From assembly GCA_022729635.1 (NCBI GenBank), contig DZAU01000039.1, forward strand, positions 1 through 22,084: DNA of 22,084 nucleotides, written 5' to 3'. Position 1 is the first letter of the stretch. The number at the start of each line of letters is the position of its first letter. A model generated the notes under the pieces. It ran no database searches. It was not told where the DNA came from and saw only the letters and a program-made list of their open reading frames with translations. The translations under genes and the position numbers were made by a program. Of this stretch, positions 6,936-13,330 are shown in pieces. This DNA is from Flavobacterium psychrophilum (GTDB lineage: Bacteria; Bacteroidota; Bacteroidia; Flavobacteriales; Flavobacteriaceae).

Positions 6936-9020
6936 ATGCAAAGTTTTAGAACCGAAATAGAAGACCCGATTGTCCAAAAAGACATTATCGATTTAGAGAG
7001 AAAAATTGCTTTATTCCGTGACGGAAAAATTGACGAAGACAGCTTTCGAAGCCTTCGTTTGGCGCGTGGCGTTTATGGTCAGCGTCAAGAAGGCGTTCAA
7101 ATGATTCGTATCAAATTGCCTTTTGGGAAAGTTACGAGCGAACAACTGTTGCGAATTTCAAAAGTTTCTGACGAATATTCAAGAGGACGTTTGCACATCA
7201 CAACGCGTCAAGATATCCAAATTCATTATGTGAGTTTGGACAAAACGCCACAACTTTGGGCCGAATTGGAGAAAGACGATGTTACCCTTCGTGAAGCTTG
7301 CGGAAACACAGTTAGAAATATTACAGCCAGCGAATTGGCCGGAATTGATGTCGACGAACCTTTTGATGTTTCGCCTTATGCGTTTGCGATGTTCGAATTT
7401 TTCCTCCGAAACCCAGTTTGTCAGGAAATGGGGCGAAAATTCAAAATTTCGTTTTCTTCTTCGGACAAAGATACTGCCTTGAGCTATATGCACGATTTAG
7501 GGTTTATTCCAAAGATAAAAAATGGAGAAAGAGGATTCAAAGTGATGCTTGGTGGCGGATTAGGTTCACAACCCATTCACGCCGAAGTCCTGTCAGAATT
7601 TATTCCAGCGAACCAAATTATCCCAACAACCGAAGGAGTTTTAAGAATTTTTGACCGTTTTGGCGAAAGAGCAAAACGTTTAAAAGCCAGAATGAAATTC
7701 CTAATCAAGGATTTAGGTGCAGAAGCATTTTTAAAATTAGTCGAAGAAGAGAAAAAAGCATTGTCGTATCAAACTTTCGAAATTGATACCACTGCTTTTG
7801 AAAAGCCAATTCCAGCACCTTTATTGACTGTTCCAAAAGTAGAAATCGAAGATGTTGCCGCTTTCGAAGCTTGGAAAAAATCGAATGTGATTTCGCAGAA
7901 ACAATCTGGCTATTTTGCCATTGGAATCAAAGTGTCTTTAGGCGATTTTTATACAGACAAAGCGAGATTGTTGGCGGATTTGATTAAAAATTACGGAGCT
8001 AACGAATTGCGTTTTACACTAAGACAAGATATTCTTATTCGTAACATAAAAGAGGACAATTTGGTCTTTTTTTACCAAGAATTAAAAAAACTGGATTTCG
8101 TGAATTTAGGATACAATTCCACTGCCGATATTACCGCTTGTCCCGGAACCGACACGTGTAATTTAGGGATTGCGAGCAGCACAGGAATTGCAACTGAACT
8201 GGAAAAAGTTTTGGTTGCCGAATATCCGCAATACAATAATAATAATGACATTACCATAAAAATAAGTGGCTGTATGAATGCCTGTGGGCAACACAATATG
8301 GCTCATATTGGTTTTCAAGGAATGTCAATCAATTCAGGAAAGCTAGTTGCACCGGCACTTCAGGTGTTGTTGGGCGGAGGAAATTTAGAAAATGGTCAAG
8401 GTCGATTTGCCGATAAAGTGATTAAAATTCCAAGTCGTCGAGGACCGGAAGCATTGCGTTCTATTTTGAATGATTTCGAAGCGAATGCCAATGAAAAATC
8501 CTTTTTGGAATATTATGATGCCAAAGGCGAAGCCTACTTTTTCGAATTGTTGAAACCGCTTTCGGATATTACGAATCTTACCGAAACTGATTTTGTCGAT
8601 TGGGGAAATGCCGATAATTATGTAAAAGCCATTGGTGTGGGCGAATGTGCCGGTGTTGTAATTGATTTAGTTGCCACCTTGATATTCGAAGCCAAAGACA
8701 AAATGACTTTCGCAGAAGAAGCTTTTGATGATAAAAAATGGTCTGATGCTATTTATCTTGCCTATGCAGGACTTGTAAATGGAGCCAAAGCATTATTGCT
8801 TTCCGAAAATCAAAAAACAAATCATCACGCAGGAATCATCGATTTATTCGACACGGTTTTTACCGAAACCAATAAAATCGATTTGAAATCGACTTTCAAG
8901 GAATTGGTTTACCAAATCAATCAAAACGAACCTTCAGAGGAATTTGCAAAAAAATACATTCAGGAAGCAACAGCATTTTTTGAAACCATAGAATCATATA
9001 GAATCAATTCATTCTTATAA
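6936..9020 (+). CDS. Siroheme/[4Fe-4S] sulfite (nitrite) reductase with a C-terminal HEPN-like domain
   Basis: The protein has 694 residues. Two ferredoxin-like/NIR-SIR repeats hold the cofactor. The [4Fe-4S]-siroheme cysteines are C402, C408 (ACPGTDTC) and C446, C450 (CMNAC). The GRLHITTRQDIQIHY and ELRFTLRQDILIRN blocks are the substrate/siroheme-binding arginine regions. In the operon context it reduces sulfite to sulfide. Residues from about 567 onward are outside the reductase fold. They form a helical segment with SDAIYLAYAGLVNGAKALLL and NHHAGIIDLF, which looks like a HEPN domain, although the usual R-x(4-6)-H arginine is not evident. The tail makes the protein about 130 residues longer than the reductase core. 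The electron donor is not encoded in the window. Confidence 0.93.
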   Translation: MQSFRTEIEDPIVQKDIIDLERKIALFRDGKIDEDSFRSLRLARGVYGQRQEGVQMIRIKLPFGKVTSEQLLRISKVSDEYSRGRLHITTRQDIQIHYVSLDKTPQLWAELEKDDVTLREACGNTVRNITASELAGIDVDEPFDVSPYAFAMFEFFLRNPVCQEMGRKFKISFSSSDKDTALSYMHDLGFIPKIKNGERGFKVMLGGGLGSQPIHAEVLSEFIPANQIIPTTEGVLRIFDRFGERAKRLKARMKFLIKDLGAEAFLKLVEEEKKALSYQTFEIDTTAFEKPIPAPLLTVPKVEIEDVAAFEAWKKSNVISQKQSGYFAIGIKVSLGDFYTDKARLLADLIKNYGANELRFTLRQDILIRNIKEDNLVFFYQELKKLDFVNLGYNSTADITACPGTDTCNLGIASSTGIATELEKVLVAEYPQYNNNNDITIKISGCMNACGQHNMAHIGFQGMSINSGKLVAPALQVLLGGGNLENGQGRFADKVIKIPSRRGPEALRSILNDFEANANEKSFLEYYDAKGEAYFFELLKPLSDITNLTETDFVDWGNADNYVKAIGVGECAGVVIDLVATLIFEAKDKMTFAEEAFDDKKWSDAIYLAYAGLVNGAKALLLSENQKTNHHAGIIDLFDTVFTETNKIDLKSTFKELVYQINQNEPSEEFAKKYIQEATAFFETIESYRINSFL

Positions 9021-9037
9021 TATTAAATTAAACAATT

Positions 9038-9871
9038 ATGAGCCAATATATACTGCCTGATGATACTCGCTCCCTCCCCTTCGGGGAGGGTCGGGGTGGG
9101 GCTAAACCAAAAGTAACTTTAGTAGGCGCTGGTCCAGGTGATCCGGATTTGCTTACTATCAAAGGAGTAAAAGCACTTGCTGAAGCCAATGTGGTTTTGT
9201 ACGATGCTTTGGCAAACGAAGAAATATTGACTTATGCTCCCAAAAAATCCATCAAAATTTTTGTAGGGAAAAGAAAGGGCAGTCACGAATATTCGCAAGA
9301 TCAAATTAACCAATTGATTGTTGACAATGCGTTTACTTACGGAAATGTCGTGCGATTAAAAGGCGGCGATCCGTTCATTTTTGGTCGCGGAAGCGAAGAA
9401 ATCGAATACATTGAAAGCTTCGGAATCCCTACTTATGTCGTTCCTGGAATTTCATCCTCGATTGCTGTTCCGGAAAATCAAGGAATTTCCTTGACAAAAA
9501 GAGGCGTTTCCGAGAGTTTTTGGGTAATCACAGGTACAACTTCCAGCAGAGAATTGTCTAAAGACATAGCTCTCGCAGCACAATCCTCGGCAACCGTAGT
9601 GATTTTGATGGGAATGAGTAAATTGGAACAAATTGTAGCTCTTTTCCAAAATGAATCCAAAGGAGAAACGCCAGTTGCGATTATTCAAAATGGCACAATG
9701 CCTAACGAAAAATATGGTTTTGGAACGATAAATTCTATTTTGCAAGTAGTAAAAGACAATAATTTGAGTTCTCCCGCGATAATTGTCATTGGCGAAGTCG
9801 TAAAAGAAAGAAACAGGTTGAAAGGATTTTACAAAGAATTTATTTCGAATAAAGTTTGCGCAAGAGACTAG
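9038..9871 (+). CDS. cobA: Uroporphyrinogen-III C-methyltransferase (SUMT), siroheme pathway
   Basis: The 277-residue enzyme methylates uroporphyrinogen III twice with SAM to give precorrin-2, the siroheme precursor needed by the neighbouring sulfite reductase. Motifs are VTLVGAGPGDPDLLT (residues 26-40) and VRLKGGDPFIFGRG (105-118), with the GIT-like SSSIAVPENQGISLTKRG region. Residues 10-22 (TRSLPFGEGRGGA) are encoded by a GC-rich palindromic repeat. No methionine lies between that stretch and the first core motif, so the repeat must be translated if ATG 9038 is the start. It follows the reductase stop by 17 bases and is probably co-transcribed. Confidence 0.95.
   Translation: MSQYILPDDTRSLPFGEGRGGAKPKVTLVGAGPGDPDLLTIKGVKALAEANVVLYDALANEEILTYAPKKSIKIFVGKRKGSHEYSQDQINQLIVDNAFTYGNVVRLKGGDPFIFGRGSEEIEYIESFGIPTYVVPGISSSIAVPENQGISLTKRGVSESFWVITGTTSSRELSKDIALAAQSSATVVILMGMSKLEQIVALFQNESKGETPVAIIQNGTMPNEKYGFGTINSILQVVKDNNLSSPAIIVIGEVVKERNRLKGFYKEFISNKVCARD
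9064..9102 (+). repeat. Single in-frame family A palindrome in cobA (copy A5, right-arm type)
   Basis: The stretch holds the stem CTCCCTCCCC-TTCG-GGGGAGGG followed by the TCGGGGTGGGG flank typical of the right arms of the paired elements. It is translated in frame near the N-terminus of the methyltransferase, 26 bases after its start codon. Confidence 0.88.
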
Positions 9872-9900
9872 AAAAATAGGGCTGTCGGCTATGCAGATTT

Positions 9901-9970
9901 TTTAAACCATTAAGAATTAAGAAAATTAAGTTTTTAGCCTTAATGAACCTTAATTTCTAAATGGTTTAAA
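9901..9970 (+). repeat. Inverted repeat upstream of the precorrin-2 dehydrogenase gene (family E)
   Basis: TTTAAACCATTAAGAATTAA (9901-9920, extended to 9930) is the imperfect reverse complement of 9939-9970, which ends TAAATGGTTTAAA. The 175-base gap between cobA and the next gene holds little else. Confidence 0.75.
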
Positions 9971-10046
9971 GAAAAAACAACAACTTTATGTTTTAAATCA
10001 AGAAAAATTTTCGATTGGTATTTGTAAAGGAAAGTCAAATAAAATA

Positions 10047-10685
10047 ATGAATAAACACGAATCACATTCCAATAATCAAGACTCGGCTTCACACCATAGC
10101 GTGGCTGGGGAGAGGAATGAACTATATCCAATTTTCCTAAAACTACACCAACTCAATGTACTCATTGTTGGCGGAGGAAACGTGGCTTTAGAAAAATTAT
10201 CTTTTTTACTGAAATCCAGCCCAAACGCCAATGTTGAGGTAGTTGCAATGCATTTTTTACCGGAACTTTTGACCTTGATCGGAAAGCATTCCGTAAAAAT
10301 TACGCATTCAAAATTCAAAAAAAAATTCCTCAAAAAACGGCATTTGGTTATTGCCTGCACCGATGATTTGGAAGTCAATAAACGAGTTTACAGATTATCA
10401 AAAAAAAGAAATTTATTGGCAAATATCGCCGACACACCTGAATTCTGTGATTTTTATTTAGGTGGAATCGTGACCAAAGGAAACGTGAAAATTGCCATTT
10501 CGACTAACGGAAAATCACCCACAACAGCCAAAAGATTACGCGAATTTTTCGAAGAAATTATCCCCGACGACATCAATTCAATGGTCGAAAACCTGAACGA
10601 ATACCGCAAAACCCTAAAAGGCGATTTTCAGGAAAAAGTCGATAAAATGAACGAAATCACCCAATCCTTCAGAAACAAAGAATAA
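10047..10685 (+). CDS. Precorrin-2 dehydrogenase / sirohydrochlorin ferrochelatase (CysG N-terminal type)
   Basis: The 212-residue NAD-dependent enzyme oxidises precorrin-2 and may insert iron to finish siroheme. The Rossmann motif VLIVGGGNVALEKL is at residues 38-51. The GG-V-KGNVKIAISTNGKSPTTAKRLRE block is the CysG/Met8 signature. Residues 12-23 (DSASHHSVAGER) are encoded by a degenerate palindromic repeat lying in frame before the conserved NELYPIFLKLHQLNV start, so the protein has gained an N-terminal extension. No internal Met offers another start before the Rossmann motif. It completes the siroheme branch that serves the sulfite reductase. Confidence 0.92.
   Translation: MNKHESHSNNQDSASHHSVAGERNELYPIFLKLHQLNVLIVGGGNVALEKLSFLLKSSPNANVEVVAMHFLPELLTLIGKHSVKITHSKFKKKFLKKRHLVIACTDDLEVNKRVYRLSKKRNLLANIADTPEFCDFYLGGIVTKGNVKIAISTNGKSPTTAKRLREFFEEIIPDDINSMVENLNEYRKTLKGDFQEKVDKMNEITQSFRNKE
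10080..10118 (+). repeat. Single in-frame family A palindrome, degenerate (copy A6, right-arm type)
   Basis: It starts GACTCGGCTTC, like the outer part of A2 (GACTCGGCTCC), and ends GGCTGGGGAGAGGA, like A7. The central stem has drifted. It is read in frame in the N-terminus of the precorrin-2 dehydrogenase. Confidence 0.75.
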
Positions 10686-10700
10686 ATATGGTGTGAATGC

Positions 10701-10731
10701 TTGCAATTAACTGCGTTATGTCTTTACTTTG
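10701..10731 (+). promoter_or_regulatory. Candidate promoter of the methionine operon
   Basis: TTG at 10701-10703, a 20-base spacer and TTACTTTG at 10724-10731 approximate TTG-N19-TAnnTTTG (one mismatch in the -7 box). A start near 10738 would place the SAM aptamer at the very beginning of the transcript. Confidence 0.5.
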
Positions 10732-10751
10732 CAGCGTTCATACATTTATTG

Positions 10752-10857
10752 ATTGTTATCACGAAAGCCCGAGGGATTAGACCCGATGAAAGCTTAGCAA
10801 CCTCCGTCTTTAGCGGAAAGGTGCTACATTCTATCCGCCGCGCGGAAAAGATAACCA
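10752..10857 (+). promoter_or_regulatory. SAM-I-type (S-box) riboswitch aptamer upstream of split metH
   Basis: The closing stem is GTTATC (10755-10760) with GATAAC (10850-10855). Within it the conserved S-box blocks appear in order: GAGGGA, then GACCCGATGAAAGCTTAGCA, then ACC, a variable hairpin (TCCGTC...GCGGA), AGGTGCTACATTC and a last CCGC/GCGG hairpin. The element lies 100 bases upstream of a homocysteine methyltransferase gene, the expected target, and SAM binding should lower its expression. The expression platform is not obvious: the only strong downstream structure is a perfect hairpin at 10900-10932 without a T-run. Confidence 0.9.
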
Positions 10858-10899
10858 CGAGAAATCCTCTCACTTTCCAAATAACAAATATAATTTTAC

Positions 10900-10932
10900 A
10901 ACCCTGTCAGGGTTCAAAACCCTGACAGGGTT
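10900..10932 (+). repeat. Perfect 15-bp hairpin (family D) between the SAM aptamer and the metH start
   Basis: AACCCTGTCAGGGTT (10900-10914) and AACCCTGACAGGGTT (10918-10932) are exact reverse complements with a 3-base loop CAA. Each arm is itself nearly palindromic. No T-run follows, so this is not a normal intrinsic terminator. It may be an interspersed repeat that landed in the riboswitch leader, or it may have become part of its expression platform. Confidence 0.85.
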
Positions 10933-10954
10933 GGCTAGTTTAAAATATACAAAA

Positions 10955-11956
10955 ATGTCAAAAATTCAAGAAGAAATCAAAAAACGAATTCTCGTACTCG
11001 ACGGAGCAATGGGAACGATGTTGCAACGCTATAATTTTTCCGAAGAAGATTTCCGGGGAGAACGTTTCAAAGACTTTCCATATTCCTTAAAAGGGAATAA
11101 CGATTTGTTGTCCATAACGCAACCTCAAGCCATTGCAGCTATTCACGCAAAATATTTCGAAGCCGGAGCTGATATTGTCGAAACCAATACCTTTTCGGGA
11201 ACCACAATCGGTATGGCCGATTATCATCTCGAAGATATTGTTTACGAATTAAACTTTCAATCGGCAAAAATTGCCCGTGAAGTAGCCGATGAATTTACCG
11301 AACGAAATCCAGAAAAACCTCGATTTGTTGCCGGTTCCATCGGGCCAACAAACAGAACGGCAAGTATGTCGCCAGATGTAAACGATCCAGGTTACAGAGC
11401 TGTAACCTTTGACGATTTGCGAATTGCTTACAAACAACAAGTCGAAGCGTTACTTGATGGCGGTGTTGACTTACTTTTGGTCGAAACGATTTTTGATACG
11501 TTAAATGCAAAAGCAGCACTTTTCGCCATCGAAGAAGTCAAAGACGAACGCAAAATCGATATTCCAATAATGGTTTCAGGAACGATTACCGATGCTTCGG
11601 GAAGAACACTTTCAGGGCAAACCGTGGAAGCTTTCTTGATTTCGATTTCGCATATTCCGTTGTTGAGCGTAGGTTTCAATTGTGCTCTTGGAGCGCACCA
11701 ACTGAAACCGTATTTGAAACAATTATCACAAAATACGTCTTTCAATGTTTCGGCGCATCCTAATGCTGGATTGCCAAACGCTTTCGGGCAATATGACGAA
11801 ACGCCAAAAGAAATGCAAGCGCAAATCAAGGAATATTTAGACGAAAATTTAATCAATATTATTGGAGGTTGTTGTGGTACAAATCCGGAACATATTAAGT
11901 TGATTGCTGAAGTGGCGAAGGATTATAAACCGAGGGTTTCTCCGGTTACAGTTTAA
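10955..11956 (+). CDS. Homocysteine S-methyltransferase half of split cobalamin-dependent methionine synthase (MetH-N)
   Basis: The 333-residue protein equals the N-terminal homocysteine-binding barrel of MetH: RILVLDGAMGTMLQRY, GADIVETNTFSGT and GSIGPTNRTASMSPDV. Zinc ligands are C243 (GFNCALGA) and C306-C307 (GGCCGTNPEH). It presents Zn-bound homocysteine to the methyl-cobalamin of the other half encoded at 13331. An open frame extends 8 codons upstream to TTG 10931, but that would start inside the hairpin repeat; ATG 10955 with MSKIQEEIKKRILVLDG is the natural start. Control is by the SAM riboswitch upstream. Confidence 0.95.
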   Translation: MSKIQEEIKKRILVLDGAMGTMLQRYNFSEEDFRGERFKDFPYSLKGNNDLLSITQPQAIAAIHAKYFEAGADIVETNTFSGTTIGMADYHLEDIVYELNFQSAKIAREVADEFTERNPEKPRFVAGSIGPTNRTASMSPDVNDPGYRAVTFDDLRIAYKQQVEALLDGGVDLLLVETIFDTLNAKAALFAIEEVKDERKIDIPIMVSGTITDASGRTLSGQTVEAFLISISHIPLLSVGFNCALGAHQLKPYLKQLSQNTSFNVSAHPNAGLPNAFGQYDETPKEMQAQIKEYLDENLINIIGGCCGTNPEHIKLIAEVAKDYKPRVSPVTV

Positions 11957-12004
11957 GAAATGTGTATATTTATGAGTTATAGTCAATGATAAAAACCAAA
12001 ACCT

Positions 12005-12610
12005 ATGAAACAAATTATTTTATTCCTATTTATTATTCTTTTTGTATCAAAAGTAGAAGCGAAAAAATTGGTTTACCCTATAGAAGTTATGACTGGTATT
12101 TCTGAACTAATTGTTATAGGCGAAATAAATACAGTAAAAGGGAATAAATACATATTTGATATTAACGAAACATTAAAAGGGAAACTATTCAAATCGATTT
12201 CTGTTGAAATGTTTAAAGAATGGACTTGTGATATTAGATTTACTAAACCAACAAAAGGACAAAAACTTTGTTTATTTCTAAAAAAAGGGATGATAAACTG
12301 GGAAATTATCAATGGAAGTACGGGAGAACTTCTAATTTCGGACAACTCAATCACTTTAGGTGGTTATGAAGAATACAAACACGTTGATTATAAATTTACT
12401 CCATACATTCTTTCTGTTGAAGAGTTCAAAAATGGTATAAAAGAATTTAGTAAATGCTACCGCTTCATTGGTAAATATGACTTTATGGATGAAAATGCTC
12501 ATTTTGAACAAATATGCGATGATAAACAAATTTCAAAATTTAAAAGTACTAGTAAATTCTCAACTTGGCTATATAAAAAAATGACAAAATATCCAGTAGT
12601 TAAAACCTAA
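12005..12610 (+). CDS. Secreted protein of unknown function between the two metH halves
   Basis: The protein has 201 residues. A clear Sec signal peptide (MKQIILFLFIILFVSKVEA, cleavage after about residue 19) precedes a periplasmic or exported domain. The segment from SELIVIGEINTVKGNKYIFDINETLKG to KGQKLCLFLKK has alternating strands and two or more cysteines. It loosely recalls the OB-like fold of TIMP/netrin-type domains, but that is a pattern impression only. I do not recognise the family. It has no evident link to methionine synthesis, and it separates two proteins that must work together. Confidence 0.75.
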   Translation: MKQIILFLFIILFVSKVEAKKLVYPIEVMTGISELIVIGEINTVKGNKYIFDINETLKGKLFKSISVEMFKEWTCDIRFTKPTKGQKLCLFLKKGMINWEIINGSTGELLISDNSITLGGYEEYKHVDYKFTPYILSVEEFKNGIKEFSKCYRFIGKYDFMDENAHFEQICDDKQISKFKSTSKFSTWLYKKMTKYPVVKT

Positions 12611-12710
12611 AATCCGAGATGTATTAGATATTGAATTTGTAGGATAAAAACTAGGTAGAGTTGCTATTACAGCGGAATTGGACTTTTAAAAATAGGAAAA
12701 GCTAGCAGAA

Positions 12711-12741
12711 AAATTTGTGATAATCTGTGAAATCTGTGGCT
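12711..12741 (+). repeat. Half copy of the 'AATCTGTGAAATCTGTGGC' repeat (family B)
   Basis: The core AATCTGTGAAATCTGTGGC at 12722-12740 is identical to part of the right arm of the inverted pair at 18565-18662. Only one orientation is present here. Confidence 0.75.
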
Positions 12742-12771
12742 AAAAAAAAACTTTGTACCTTCCTGGCAAAT

Positions 12772-12825
12772 AAATAAAATATGTCAAAAACAAAAAAATA
12801 TTTAAAATTATCAGGTCTTGAACCC
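12772..12825 (+). pseudogene. Duplicated 5' end of the large metH half (15 codons, remnant)
   Basis: The 54 bases are identical, except for one A/G difference at 12786/13336, to 13322-13375, which contain the real start of the large metH half. The remnant encodes the same first 15 residues, [15 protein letters not shown], then runs into unrelated repeats. The gene body begins exactly 550 bases downstream. The upstream copy may be the original start, with its promoter stranded behind an insertion. Confidence 0.88.
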
Positions 12826-13091
12826 CAGCTCTTCGAAGTGTTCTTTAAAAAAATGAAAGTTCTAAAAGGATGCTCTGCGAAGGCTTCAGCTCTTCGAAGT
12901 GTACCCGATAGCGCGGATTTGCAAACCAGCTCTTCGATGTGTTCTTTAAAAAAATGAAAGCTCTAAAAGGATGCTCTGCGAAGTCTCCCGACTTCGTAGC
13001 TATTCCAATTGACAACAAACACAAGTCATTGAATAAGTTGCTAAAGTTGTAACGGCGTATAGGATTGGGTACAAAGTCGGGAGACTTCGCA
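12826..13091 (+). repeat. Tandem 57-base repeat and 18-bp inverted repeat of unknown origin
   Basis: 12826-12882 and 12927-12983 match with two differences, 101 bases apart; both start CAGCTCTTCGA and end GGATGCTCTGCGAAG. A third partial start is at 12887-12901. TGCGAAGTCTCCCGACTT (12977-12994) is perfectly inverted at 13074-13091. ACCCGATAGCGCGGATTTGC (12903-12922) resembles sequences I associate with IS200-like/REP-associated elements in Bacteroidota. No credible gene is present; the whole stretch 12611-13330 is non-coding apart from the metH remnant. Confidence 0.75.
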
Positions 13092-13153
13092 CAGCGTAGA
13101 AAAAACATTTGGGTTGTGCGAAAATAACGTACATCTAAATTAGATATTTCCTA

Positions 13154-13315
13154 GGGACAAATTGTCCCCAGGCAGAAAAAAAAGGATTGTTTAAATAAAA
13201 ACAATCAGTTAGTTACAAATTGTAACCCACTGAAATAAAAAGTTAAACTGAAACCGTGACTCATTGTCACGCTTTGAAAAGCATACCTACAAGGTTAAGA
13301 AAAAAACCTTGCAGG
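13154..13315 (+). repeat. Array of five small hairpins upstream of the large metH half
   Basis: In order these are GGGAC-AAATT-GTCCC (13154-13168), GATTGTTT...AAACAATC (13185-13206), GTTAC-AAATT-GTAAC (13212-13226), GTGAC-TCATT-GTCAC (13256-13270) and CCTACAAGGTT...AACCTTGCAGG (13286-13315). Three share a 5-bp stem and a 5-base xAATT/xCATT-type loop with different stem sequences, meaning compensated stems. The array lies directly before the metH start. Confidence 0.7.
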
Positions 13316-13330
13316 ATTTAAAAATAAAAT

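Noticed and set aside
10701..10925. A 74-codon plus-strand open frame beginning MQLTALCLYFAAFIHLL
   Set aside because: It runs through the whole SAM riboswitch and into the hairpin repeat. The conserved RNA motifs explain the sequence better than a protein does.
10900..10932. Perfect hairpin as the intrinsic terminator of the SAM riboswitch
   Set aside because: No T-run follows (GGCTAGTT comes next), and the same sequence type occurs elsewhere as a repeat.
12826..12983. CRISPR-like repeats
   Set aside because: There are only two full units of 57 bases, with no regular spacers and no cas genes.
12845..13108. An 87-codon minus-strand open frame in the repeat region
   Set aside because: It is made of the tandem and inverted repeats themselves and has no domain or upstream signals; it is likely spurious.
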